Below are positions 6,907-14,177 of a stretch of 27,473 bases of DNA, piece by piece. This stretch comes from Streptococcus mitis. Lineage in GTDB: Bacteria; Bacillota; Bacilli; Lactobacillales; Streptococcaceae. Both the position numbers and the translations under genes were made by a program. The stretch lies in contig JAGZLW010000024.1 in the NCBI GenBank assembly GCA_018364455.1, positions 1 through 27,473 on the forward strand, read 5' to 3'. Below the pieces are notes generated by a model. It ran no database searches, had not been told where the DNA came from, and was given only the letters and a program-made list of their open reading frames with translations. The number at the start of each line of letters is the position of its first letter. Positions within the stretch are counted from its first letter, which is position 1.

Positions 6907-6932
6907 CGAAAGGAGTTTCGGCTCTTTTTTTT
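6907..6932 (+). terminator. Terminator of ppaC
   Basis: Stem CGAAA/TTTCG with loop GGAG is followed by GCTC and eight T. Another stem, GATTTTG/CAAAATC (6860-6883), lies directly after the stop codon. Confidence 0.65.
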
Positions 6933-6945
6933 CTAGGAGTGAAGC

Positions 6946-6996
6946 ATGTTAGAAAATGGCGATTTGATATTCAATGAAAATCAGAGAGCAAACTAG
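6946..6996 (+). pseudogene. Detached 5' end of the cysteine hydrolase gene
   Basis: AGGAG at 6935-6939 and ATG 6946 form an ideal start. The reading MLENGDLIF matches the expected first strand (GDLIF) of YiiX-like hydrolases. After codon 9 the frame runs into a BOX element and stops at TAG 6994-6996. The rest of the gene resumes after the BOX in a different frame (from 7077), so this start no longer reaches it. Confidence 0.8.
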
Positions 6997-7070
6997 GAAG
7001 CTAGCCACAAGCTGTACTTGAGTACGGTAAGGCGACGCTGACGTGGTTTGAAGAGATTTTCGAAGAGTAT
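6967..7070 (+). repeat. BOX element, boxA-boxC type, inside a gene
   Basis: This 104-bp copy has boxA-like sequence (AATGAAAATC, GAGCAAACTAGGAAGCTAGC) joined through a short middle to boxC (AAGGCGACGCTGACGTGG). Near-terminal inverted repeats are ATATTCAATGAAAATC on the left and GATTTTCGAAGAGTAT on the right. It lacks boxB. It shares long identical stretches with the copy at 14700-14942. The exact target duplication is unclear. Confidence 0.93.
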
Positions 7071-7076
7071 GATTTT

Positions 7077-7562
7077 GTGAGAGATGTGTTAGACATGGGA
7101 CAGGACATCCAGATTTCCACAGGCAACTATAATCATGTTGCTATTTATTTGGATGGGATGATTTACCATGCTAGTGGAGAATTTGGTGTGGTCTGTCAGG
7201 AACCAGCAGACTTCTTTGAGTCCAATCACTTGTACGACCTCTATGTTTACCCAGAAATGGATATCCATTCGGTGAAGGAAAAAGCTTGCAAACATCTAGG
7301 AGCACCCTACAATGCTTCTTTCTATCCAGATGGACATGGTTTTTACTGTTCCCAGTATATAGCAGAAATCCTACCGATTTTTGAAACCATTCCCATGAAA
7401 TTTGGGGATGGGAAGCAGGACATTAGTGATTTTTGGAGAGAGTATTATAGAGAACTAGGTTTGCCTGTTCCTCTGAACCAAACTGGGACCAATCCCAGTC
7501 AGTTGGCAGCATCGCCTCTGTTAGAATGTAAAGAAAGGAATCTTCATGATTCAGATTTTTAA
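7077..7562 (+). CDS. YiiX/YebB-like NlpC/P60-type cysteine hydrolase, N-terminally truncated by a BOX insertion
   Basis: This 161-residue frame begins at GTG 7077 and carries most of a permuted NlpC/P60-like (DUF830, YiiX) domain: STGNYNHVAIYLDGMIYHAS with the conserved His, VYPEMD, and the Cys motif GFYCSQYIAEIL. The family hydrolyses amide or ester bonds; the substrate here is unknown. The normal N-terminus, MLENGDLIF, is at 6946-6972 but is cut off by the BOX element with a stop and a frame change. Translation could restart at GTG 7077 with the weak GAAGAG supplied by the BOX end, giving a protein lacking the first strand. It is probably impaired or inactive. It overlaps the next gene by 17 bp. 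Confidence 0.75.
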   Translation: MRDVLDMGQDIQISTGNYNHVAIYLDGMIYHASGEFGVVCQEPADFFESNHLYDLYVYPEMDIHSVKEKACKHLGAPYNASFYPDGHGFYCSQYIAEILPIFETIPMKFGDGKQDISDFWREYYRELGLPVPLNQTGTNPSQLAASPLLECKERNLHDSDF

Positions 7563-8196
7563 TCCATCTCGTTTGACGAGACAGCCATTTTTTGGAGAAT
7601 TGATCCGCTATCTGGACCAGCATGATGATGTGATTCTACGGGAAATTAAGGCCAAGTTTCCAGATGTAGCAGTTGATAAACTCATGGAAGAGTATATAAA
7701 GGCTGGCTTGATTCTACGGGAAAATAAGCGCTATTACCTCAATCTTCCTATGCTTGAGTCCCTTGATAGTCTCGAACTGGATCAAGAGATTTTTGTCAGT
7801 GAAGATAGTCCGGCCTATCAAGCCTTGTTGGAGCAGAGTTTTGAGACGGAGTTGCGCAATCAAACTAATGCAGCTATTTTAGTTGAAATGACGGACTTTG
7901 CGAGAACAAAAATGACATTTTCTAATTATTTCTACAAGGTCAAACATCAGTATCCTTTGACAGAAAAACAGCAGGAGCTCTATGACATTTTGGGAGATGT
8001 CAATCCTGAGTATGCTCTCAAATATATGACGACTTTTTTGTTGAAATTTCTCAAAAAAGACCAGCTTATGCAGAAACGCCGTGATATCTTTGTGGACAGT
8101 TTAGTTGTACTAGGTTATATTATTCAAAATGAAGATGGAAAGTATGAGTTGGCTATCGATTTTGATAAGGACAGATTGACTTTCTACTTGGCGTGA
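7546..8196 (+). CDS. DUF1803-type hypothetical protein
   Basis: This 216-residue soluble protein has no signal peptide or membrane segment. It is rich in charged and aromatic residues, with an N-terminal helical region reminiscent of a winged-helix fold (FFGELIRYLDQHDDVILREI ... GLILRENKRYYLN). I recognise it as the small streptococcal family DUF1803, but this is from memory and no function is established. A GGAA-type ribosome site (AAAGGAATCTTCATG) lies in the end of the hydrolase gene, and the 17-bp overlap shows they were one operon before the BOX insertion. Confidence 0.75.
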   Translation: MIQIFNPSRLTRQPFFGELIRYLDQHDDVILREIKAKFPDVAVDKLMEEYIKAGLILRENKRYYLNLPMLESLDSLELDQEIFVSEDSPAYQALLEQSFETELRNQTNAAILVEMTDFARTKMTFSNYFYKVKHQYPLTEKQQELYDILGDVNPEYALKYMTTFLLKFLKKDQLMQKRRDIFVDSLVVLGYIIQNEDGKYELAIDFDKDRLTFYLA

Positions 8197-8219
8197 TTTC
8201 TTGTTTCTGAGCACATTGT

Positions 8220-8248
8220 TTGACTTTCCTTAGTATTCGGTATAAACT
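8220..8248 (+). promoter_or_regulatory. Promoter of the CsbD-like gene
   Basis: TTGACT (8220-8225) is a good -35. The -10 is either TATAAA (8241-8246, 15-bp spacer) or TAAACT (8243-8248, 17-bp spacer). The leader contains an ACCGGT palindrome of unknown role. Confidence 0.6.
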
Positions 8249-8296
8249 ATATGTAACCGGTAACACATATCGGAATAAACTAAAGGAGACAATCAT

Positions 8297-8488
8297 ATGT
8301 CACTTGAAAACAAATTGGAACAAGCAACAGGCGCTATCAAAGAAGGATTTGGTAAGGTTACTGGGGATAGCAAGACAGAACTTGAAGGAGCTGTTGAAAA
8401 GACAGTTGCTAAGGCAAAAGAAGTAGTTGAAGATGCTAAAGGTGCTGTAGAAGGTGCCGTTGAAGGTTTGAAAAACGCTTTTAAATAA
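8297..8488 (+). CDS. CsbD-family stress protein
   Basis: This 63-residue protein matches the CsbD family (known from the general-stress regulon of B. subtilis): KLEQATGAIKEGFGKVTGD is the family signature, followed by an Ala/Glu/Lys amphipathic repeat region ending EGLKNAFK. Such proteins are hydrophilic and abundant under stress; the molecular function is unknown. It has its own promoter, an AAAGGAG site 7-8 nt before ATG, and a strong terminator. Confidence 0.9.
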   Translation: MSLENKLEQATGAIKEGFGKVTGDSKTELEGAVEKTVAKAKEVVEDAKGAVEGAVEGLKNAFK

Positions 8489-8494
8489 AGATAG

Positions 8495-8528
8495 AAAAAA
8501 TCAAGGGTTTCGTTTCCCTTGATTTTTT
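8495..8528. terminator. Bidirectional terminator between csbD-like gene and murE
   Basis: AAAAAATCAAGGG and CCCTTGATTTTTT pair perfectly (13 bp) around loop TTTCGTTT. A-tract and T-tract flank the stem, so it can end transcription of the converging genes on both strands. Confidence 0.93.
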
Positions 8529-8535
8529 TACTATC

Positions 8536-9981
8536 TTATAAATAATTTTCTGCTACGGCGGCATCTCCAGGATAGGCTTCTTTTTTTCCTTGGACGATTT
8601 GGTAGCAATCTGCTCCCTTACCAGCAATAATAACTGCATCTAATTCGTGATTTGTGATAGCCATCGCTGCCTTGATGGCTTCTTGGCGATCCGCAATTTT
8701 TTCAACAGGATGATTGATGTAGATACTGATTTCATCTGCAATGGCCATTGGGTCCTCATAGTTGGAGTCATCAGCAGTTAGAAAGACTTGAATCTCAGGA
8801 TGTTGGTTAAGGAGAAGGCCAAAGTCTTTGCGACGACTTTCTCCCTTATTTCCTGTCGAACCCAGAACCAGAGCAATTTTTCCAGTTTGATGAGTTTCAA
8901 CCACATTGATGAGTTTTTTCAGACTATCCCCATTGTGGGCGTAATCGATGAAGACCTTGGCTCCATTTTTCTGAGTCAAGACTTCCATACGACCAGGAAC
9001 GCGGGTTGCAGCGATTCCTTTTTTGATGTCCTCAAGACTTGCTCCGAGACGGAGACAAGCAAGTCCAGCAGCAACGGCATTTTCTTGGTTGAAGTGACCA
9101 ATCAGTTGGATATCATAGTCTCCAGCGAGTTTACCCGTAGCTGAAAAGCTAAAGGCTTTGGAATTCTCGATTTGATTATCAGACTGGCTACCATAGAAAT
9201 CATGGTCTTGATCTGCCACTTGTTCTTTCAAGACAGAAAAGTGGTCCATGTCACTGTTAACGATGACTGCTCGGCTATTTTCCATCAAGAGACGTTTGTG
9301 GTAGAAGTAGTCTTCAAAGCTAGGGTGTTCAATCGGGCCGATATGGTCGGGGCTGATATTGAGGAAAACTCCCACATCAAAGGTTAGACCATAGACACGT
9401 TTGACCAGATAGGCTTGACTGGAGACTTCCATGATGAGGTGGGTACGGTTATTTTTCACAGCTTGATTCATCATGTCAAAGAGGTCAATGCTCTCAGGAG
9501 TTGTCAATGCAGACTTAAAGAAAGTCTTGCCATCTAAAGTTGTATTCATAGTCGAGAGCATAGCAGGTCGGTGCCCTTGAGATAAAATGTTATAGGCGAA
9601 ATAGGCTGCTGTTGTCTTACCCTTAGTACCAGTAAAGGCAAGAAGTTTGAGTTTTTTCTGTGGATTGCCATAAAACTCCATGGCAATCAAACTCATGGCT
9701 TTCTTGATATCGCTGACAATAATGGCAGGAATACCAACCTCATAATCTTTTTCAGCCACATACCAACCGAGTCCTTGAGAGATTGCTGAAAGAAGAAATT
9801 CCTTCTTAAAGGCAGCACCCTTGACGAAAAAGAGACTCTTTTCTTTGGCTTTACGACTGTCATAGCAGATGGTGTTAAACACGACATGGCTGTAGTTGTA
9901 GTGATAGTGTCCTTGGTCGATAATCTCGCGGAAGAGACCATCTTTCTTTAATATATCTAATACGGTTTCAATCTTAATCAT
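8536..9981 (-). CDS. murE: UDP-MurNAc-L-Ala-D-Glu:L-lysine ligase
   Basis: This 481-residue Mur ligase adds the third amino acid to the peptidoglycan stem peptide in the cytoplasm. The ATP loop is GTKGKTT (118-124), the carbamylated-lysine site is in FYHKRLL (Lys229), and the C-terminal domain has FIDYAHNGDSL and LGSTGNKGESRRKDF. The DNPR motif that selects meso-diaminopimelate is absent; DDSNYEDP (404-411) stands there, consistent with L-lysine as in streptococci. It is transcribed alone, divergent from murJ and convergent with the csbD-like gene. Its promoter predicts an mRNA beginning at or next to the ATG, and no Shine-Dalgarno sequence is seen. Confidence 0.96.
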   Translation of the reverse strand: MIKIETVLDILKKDGLFREIIDQGHYHYNYSHVVFNTICYDSRKAKEKSLFFVKGAAFKKEFLLSAISQGLGWYVAEKDYEVGIPAIIVSDIKKAMSLIAMEFYGNPQKKLKLLAFTGTKGKTTAAYFAYNILSQGHRPAMLSTMNTTLDGKTFFKSALTTPESIDLFDMMNQAVKNNRTHLIMEVSSQAYLVKRVYGLTFDVGVFLNISPDHIGPIEHPSFEDYFYHKRLLMENSRAVIVNSDMDHFSVLKEQVADQDHDFYGSQSDNQIENSKAFSFSATGKLAGDYDIQLIGHFNQENAVAAGLACLRLGASLEDIKKGIAATRVPGRMEVLTQKNGAKVFIDYAHNGDSLKKLINVVETHQTGKIALVLGSTGNKGESRRKDFGLLLNQHPEIQVFLTADDSNYEDPMAIADEISIYINHPVEKIADRQEAIKAAMAITNHELDAVIIAGKGADCYQIVQGKKEAYPGDAAVAENYL

Positions 9982-9988
9982 ACTTTCT

Positions 9989-10017
9989 ATTGTAAACCGA
10001 AAGTCGTAAATTTACAA
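9989..10017 (-). promoter_or_regulatory. murE promoter, predicting leaderless mRNA
   Basis: On the minus strand TTGTAA (10017-10012), a 17-bp spacer and TACAAT (9994-9989) are followed after 7 nt by the murE ATG (9981-9979). The -35 hexamer overlaps that of the murJ promoter. Confidence 0.82.
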
Positions 10018-10039
10018 GTAACAAGGAAAAGTTTATAAT
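10011..10039 (+). promoter_or_regulatory. murJ promoter, overlapping murE -35
   Basis: TTTACA (10011-10016), a 17-bp spacer and TATAAT (10034-10039) face away from murE. The two -35 hexamers share five base pairs. Confidence 0.85.
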
Positions 10040-10086
10040 GGAAGATAAGGAGTTTTTCCTAGTTATCAAAATTGAATGAGGAATCT

Positions 10087-11712
10087 ATGTCGCACGAAAA
10101 CAATCACCAGCAGGCCCAGATGTTACGGGGGACTGCTTGGTTAACGGCTAGTAACTTTATCAGTCGCTTACTTGGGGCCATCTATATTATCCCTTGGTAC
10201 ATCTGGATGGGGTCTTATGCAGCTACGGCAAATGGTCTCTTTACCATGGGTTACAATATCTATGCCTGGTTCTTGCTGGTTTCAACAGCAGGGATTCCAG
10301 TTGCGGTGGCCAAGCAAGTTGCCAAGTATAATACCATGCGAGAAGAGGAGCATAGCTTTGCCCTGATTCGGAGCTTTCTAGGATTTATGACAGGACTAGG
10401 TTTGGTTTTTGCTTTAATCTTGTATGTTTTTGCTCCTTGGCTAGCAGACTTATCTGGCGTGGGCAAAGATTTGATCCCAATCATGCAAAGCTTGGCTTGG
10501 GGAGTCTTGATTTTCCCGTCTATGAGTGTTATCCGAGGATTTTTCCAAGGGATGAATAACCTCAAACCTTATGCCATGAGTCAAATCGCTGAGCAGGTCA
10601 TTCGTGTTATCTGGATGCTCTTAGCAACCTTTATCATTATGAAACTTGGTTCAGGAGATTACCTAGCAGCCGTTACCCAATCGACCTTTGCGGCCTTTGT
10701 CGGTATGGTAGCCAGTTTTGCAGTTTTGGTCTATTTCCTTGCTCAAGAAGGGTTACTCAAAAGAGTCTTTGAAACGAGGGATAAGATTAATAGCAAGAGT
10801 CTCTTGATCGATACCATTAAGGAAGCCATTCCTTTTATCCTGACTGGGTCTGCTATCCAGCTGTTTCAGATTCTGGACCAGATGACCTTTATCAATAGTA
10901 TGAGTTGGTTTACTAATTATAGTAATGAAGACTTGGTTGTCATGTTTTCTTATTTCTCAGCCAATCCTAATAAAATCACGATGATTTTGATTTCTGTAGG
11001 GGTTTCAATTGGGGGTGTCGGTTTGCCACTTTTGACTGAAAACTATGTCAAGGGGGACTTGAAGGCAGCTTCTCGTCTTGTTCAGGACAGCATTACCATG
11101 CTTTTCGTATTCCTGATACCAGCAACAGTTGGAGTGGTCATGGTAGGGGAACCTCTTTATACAGTCTTCTATGGCAAGCCAGATAGTTTGGCTATGGGCT
11201 TGTTTGTCTTTGCAGTTTTGCAGTCTACTATTTTAGGCTTGTACATGGTCTTGTCTCCAATGCTTCAGGCCATGTTCCGCAACCGCAAGGCCGTTCTCTA
11301 TTTTATCTATGGTTCCATTGCCAAGCTGGTCTTACAACTACCAACCATTGCTCTCTTTCACAGTTACGGGCCTTTGATTTCTACAACCATCGGTCTCATC
11401 ATTCCTAACGTCTTGATGTATCGGGATATTTGTAAGGTAACTGGTGTTAAGCGCAAGGTGATTTTGAAGCGAACCATTTTAATCAGTTTGTTGACCCTTG
11501 TTATGTTCATCGGTGTAGGTGCCATCCAGTGGATTTTAGGATTTGTATTCCAACCAAGTGGACGTTTGTGGAGCTTCCTTTATGTAGCTCTTGTCGGTGC
11601 CATGGGTGGAGGAGTATACGGAGTCATGAGTCTCCGTACTCGTTTATTGGATAAGGTGATTGGAAAAGCCCAAGCAGATCGCCTGCGAGTAAAATTTAGA
11701 ATTTCTCAATAA
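10087..11712 (+). CDS. murJ: Lipid II flippase, MurJ/YtgP type (MOP superfamily)
   Basis: This 541-residue polytopic membrane protein has about 14 hydrophobic segments and the MOP-family start LRGTAWLTASNFISRLLGAIY. Charged residues within membrane regions (RGFFQGMNNLKPYAMSQ, EQVIRVIW) are typical of the polysaccharide exporter/MurJ class. The streptococcal YtgP proteins of this type can replace E. coli MurJ, so flipping lipid II across the membrane is the likely job, fitting its place beside murE. I chose ATG 10087, with GAGG 5 nt upstream, over the in-frame TTG 10072. A weak stem GATAA/TTATC lies in the leader. Confidence 0.88.
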   Translation: MSHENNHQQAQMLRGTAWLTASNFISRLLGAIYIIPWYIWMGSYAATANGLFTMGYNIYAWFLLVSTAGIPVAVAKQVAKYNTMREEEHSFALIRSFLGFMTGLGLVFALILYVFAPWLADLSGVGKDLIPIMQSLAWGVLIFPSMSVIRGFFQGMNNLKPYAMSQIAEQVIRVIWMLLATFIIMKLGSGDYLAAVTQSTFAAFVGMVASFAVLVYFLAQEGLLKRVFETRDKINSKSLLIDTIKEAIPFILTGSAIQLFQILDQMTFINSMSWFTNYSNEDLVVMFSYFSANPNKITMILISVGVSIGGVGLPLLTENYVKGDLKAASRLVQDSITMLFVFLIPATVGVVMVGEPLYTVFYGKPDSLAMGLFVFAVLQSTILGLYMVLSPMLQAMFRNRKAVLYFIYGSIAKLVLQLPTIALFHSYGPLISTTIGLIIPNVLMYRDICKVTGVKRKVILKRTILISLLTLVMFIGVGAIQWILGFVFQPSGRLWSFLYVALVGAMGGGVYGVMSLRTRLLDKVIGKAQADRLRVKFRISQ

Positions 11713-11724
11713 TTTTTTATAAAT

Positions 11725-11780
11725 AAAAGGGATAATTTGAACATTTCTATCATGAAATGCTTGAATTATTCTCTTTTTTA
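11725..11780 (+). terminator. Terminator after murJ
   Basis: A long stem pairs AAAAGGGATAATT with AATTATTCTCTTTT (one bulge, one wobble) and encloses an inner stem CATTTC/GAAATG. A T run follows. Confidence 0.85.
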
Positions 11781-11842
11781 TTATTTTGTAGAATAATTTC
11801 TATAGTTTGTAGATGTAATGATTAATTTTTTTAAAAAACCCA

Positions 11843-11871
11843 TTGACTAAATAAAATACGAGTTGTATAAT
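11843..11871 (+). promoter_or_regulatory. aliB promoter
   Basis: TTGACT (11843-11848), a 17-bp spacer and a perfect TATAAT (11866-11871) precede an AGGAGG site and ATG 11904. The region upstream is very A/T rich. Confidence 0.9.
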
Positions 11872-11903
11872 AAAACAAATATTTAAATCAGGAGGTTCTG
11901 GAG

Positions 11904-13862
11904 ATGAAAAAGTCTAAGGCCAAGTATGCAGCACTTGCAGGTGTCGTGTTAAGTGCAGGTATTTTATTGAGCGCTTGTGGAAATTCCAGCACAGGATTAA
12001 AAACATACAATTATGTTTATTCAAGTGATCCATCTAGTTTGAACTATCTAGCAGAAAACCGTGCAACGACTACTGATATTGTGACCAATTTGGTAGATGG
12101 TCTCATGGAAAACGACCAATATGGTAACTATGTTCCATCTTTGGCAGAGGATTGGAGTGTTTCTAAGGACGGTTTGACCTATACCTACAAACTGCGTAAA
12201 GATGCTAAATGGTATACTGCAGATGGAGATGAATATGCTCCTGTAACTGCCCAAGATTTTGTCACTGGTTTGAAATATGCGGCTGATAAAAAATCAGAAG
12301 CCTTGTACTTAGTGCAAGAATCCGTTGCTGGTTTAGATGACTATATCACTGGTAAAACAAGCGACTTTTCAACTGTCGGAGTCAAGGCTCTTGATGACCA
12401 AACCGTTCAATATACCTTGGCACGACCAGAACCTTACTGGAACTCAAAAACAACCTCAACGATTCTTTTTCCAGTCAATGCGGATTTCTTGAAATCAAAA
12501 GGAGATGATTTTGGCAAGGTAGAGCCATCTAGCATTTTGTACAATGGACCTTTCTTGATGAAATCCTTTGTTTCAAAATCTGTCATCGAATACAAGAAAA
12601 ATCCTAACTACTGGGATGCTAAAAATGTCTTTGTAGATGATGTCAAATTGACTTATTTTGATGGTAGTGACCAAGATGCGTTAGCACGTAATTTTACCGA
12701 AGGTGTTTATAGCTATGCTCGTCTCTATCCGAACAGTTCAAGTTTTGAAGGGATCAAAGAAAAGAATAAGGACAATATCATCTATAGCATGCAAGATGCT
12801 ACATCTTACTTCTTAAACTTCAACTTGGATAGAAAATCTTATAAATTCACTTCCAAGACAAGTGATGCTGAAAAGAAATCGACTCAAGAAGCGGTTCTTA
12901 ACAAGAACTTCCGTCAAGCCATTAATTTTGCCTATGACCGTACAGCTTACGGGGCCCAATCTCAAGGAGAAGAGGGGGCAACTAAGATTTTGCGTAACCT
13001 CGTCGTTCCTCCAAACTTCGTAAGTATCAAGGGAAAAGACTTTGGTGAAGTAGTAGCCTCTAAGATGGTCAACTATGGCAAGGAGTGGCAAGGAATCAAC
13101 TTTGCAGATGCCCAGGATCCATACTACAATCCAGAAAAAGCTAAAGCTAAATTTGCTGAAGCTAAGAAAGAACTCCAAGCCAAAGGAGTCCAATTCCCTA
13201 TACACTTAGATAAAACTATAGATTTGGCTAATAAGGCTGAAATTCAAGGAATCAATTCCATGAAGCAATCAATAGAATCTGTCTTAGGTGCAGATAATGT
13301 TGTGATTGATGTTCATCAACTTTCTACAGAGGACTATGATAGTTCAGGTTATCTAGCTCAAACTGCAGCTCAGAAAGATTATGATCTTTACAACGGTGGT
13401 TGGAGTGCAGACTATCAAGACCCTTCAACCTATCTTGATGTATTTAACGTTAATTCTGGTGGTTTGATGCAAAATCTAGGTATAGAGCCAGGTGAAGCCA
13501 ATGACAAGGCCAAGGCTGTTGGATTGGATGTCTACACTCAAATGTTGGAAGAAGCTAATAAGGAGCAAGATCCAGCTAAACGTTATGAAAAATATGCAGA
13601 TGCCCAAGCTTGGTTAGTAGATAGCTCTCTAGCAATTCCAAATGTTTCACTAGGCGGAACACCAACATTGAGAAAAATTGTTCCTTTCTCAACACCATAT
13701 TCATTGGCTGGTAATAAAGGGGTCGAATCCTATAAATACCTCAAATTACAAGATAAGACAGTTACAAAAGACGAATATGAAAAAGCTAAAGAAAAATGGT
13801 TGAAAGAAAAAGAAGAATCTAATAAAAAAGCTCAAGAAGAGTTGGCAAAACATGTCAAATAA
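11904..13862 (+). CDS. aliB: Oligopeptide-binding lipoprotein AliB
   Basis: This 652-residue lipoprotein is a family 5 (OppA/DppA type) substrate-binding protein. The signal peptide MKKSKAKYAALAGVVLSAG ends in lipobox LSAC, with Cys25 to be lipidated and anchored to the outer face of the membrane. The mature domain has the family signature around NFRQAINFAYDRTAYG and typical DLYNGGWSADYQDPSTYLD. Length and position match pneumococcal AliB, which delivers oligopeptides to the shared Ami permease; no permease or ATPase gene lies beside it, as expected. AGGAGG lies 7-8 nt before ATG. A lysine/glutamate-rich helical tail ends the protein. AliA and AmiA are close paralogues, so the letter is slightly less sure than the family. 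Confidence 0.93.
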   Translation: MKKSKAKYAALAGVVLSAGILLSACGNSSTGLKTYNYVYSSDPSSLNYLAENRATTTDIVTNLVDGLMENDQYGNYVPSLAEDWSVSKDGLTYTYKLRKDAKWYTADGDEYAPVTAQDFVTGLKYAADKKSEALYLVQESVAGLDDYITGKTSDFSTVGVKALDDQTVQYTLARPEPYWNSKTTSTILFPVNADFLKSKGDDFGKVEPSSILYNGPFLMKSFVSKSVIEYKKNPNYWDAKNVFVDDVKLTYFDGSDQDALARNFTEGVYSYARLYPNSSSFEGIKEKNKDNIIYSMQDATSYFLNFNLDRKSYKFTSKTSDAEKKSTQEAVLNKNFRQAINFAYDRTAYGAQSQGEEGATKILRNLVVPPNFVSIKGKDFGEVVASKMVNYGKEWQGINFADAQDPYYNPEKAKAKFAEAKKELQAKGVQFPIHLDKTIDLANKAEIQGINSMKQSIESVLGADNVVIDVHQLSTEDYDSSGYLAQTAAQKDYDLYNGGWSADYQDPSTYLDVFNVNSGGLMQNLGIEPGEANDKAKAVGLDVYTQMLEEANKEQDPAKRYEKYADAQAWLVDSSLAIPNVSLGGTPTLRKIVPFSTPYSLAGNKGVESYKYLKLQDKTVTKDEYEKAKEKWLKEKEESNKKAQEELAKHVK

Positions 13863-13874
13863 GAATTTTTCAAG

Positions 13875-13909
13875 AAAAACGATGGTTTCGAAAGAAGCTG
13901 TCGTTTTTT
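13875..13909 (+). terminator. aliB terminator
   Basis: AAAAACGA pairs with TCGTTTTT around an inner stem with a GAAA tetraloop, followed by the end of a T run. Confidence 0.88.
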
Positions 13910-13971
13910 AATAGAATGATGGTAAATTTGGAAGAAAAATCTTGCATTTTCTTATTTGTTTATCGGAACTA

Positions 13972-13980
13972 TGATATAAT
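13972..13980 (+). promoter_or_regulatory. Extended -10 promoter of the 151-residue gene
   Basis: TGA-TATAAT is an extended -10 without a clear -35. The ATG is almost 200 bp downstream, implying a long leader. Confidence 0.65.
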
Positions 13981-13984
13981 GAAT

Positions 13985-14177
13985 ATAATAAAAGTTGTAA
14001 GAAGCTATTTTTTAAATCCTCCTCCAGTGTTAACTAAAGTATGCACTTGCTAGGATGATTTTATAGGAGGGATGCCATCTGCTGGAAAAGTAAGATAAAA
14101 TGCAACTAGTGATAAGTTCTTCTTTTATGTGAAGAGTTCTTATCTGCCTATTTACTAATCGTTATGGAGGTAACATC
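13985..14177 (+). promoter_or_regulatory. Long structured 5' leader, unrecognised class
   Basis: Two foldable parts are visible. ATCCTCCT (14016-14023) can pair with AGGAGGGAT (14065-14073) with one bulge, enclosing a smaller AGTG/CACT stem; the paired strand looks like a ribosome site. Further on GATAAG (14111-14116) pairs with CTTATC (14139-14144), enclosing TCTTC/GAAGA. The second hairpin has no T run, so it is not a standard terminator. Apart from the start codon of a possible 8-codon frame there is no gene here. I do not recognise a riboswitch or T-box. Confidence 0.45.

Noticed and set aside
10072..10086. TTG start adding five residues to MurJ
   Set aside because: The GAGG ribosome site at 10078-10081 fits ATG 10087 and lies downstream of the TTG.
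11801..11817. Half MET-box TATAGTTT about 69 bp upstream of the predicted aliB start
   Set aside because: The second half matches only about four of eight positions; without a symmetric partner it is likely chance in A/T-rich DNA.
14072..14098. Possible 8-codon leader peptide (MPSAGKVR)
   Set aside because: AGGAGG is only one base from the ATG, too close for normal initiation, and there is no attenuator-like repeat of codons.
13985..14098. Cia-dependent small RNA suggested by the CCTCCT stretch
   Set aside because: No TTTAAG-N5-TTTAAG CiaR promoter and no terminator directly follows, so the class does not fit.
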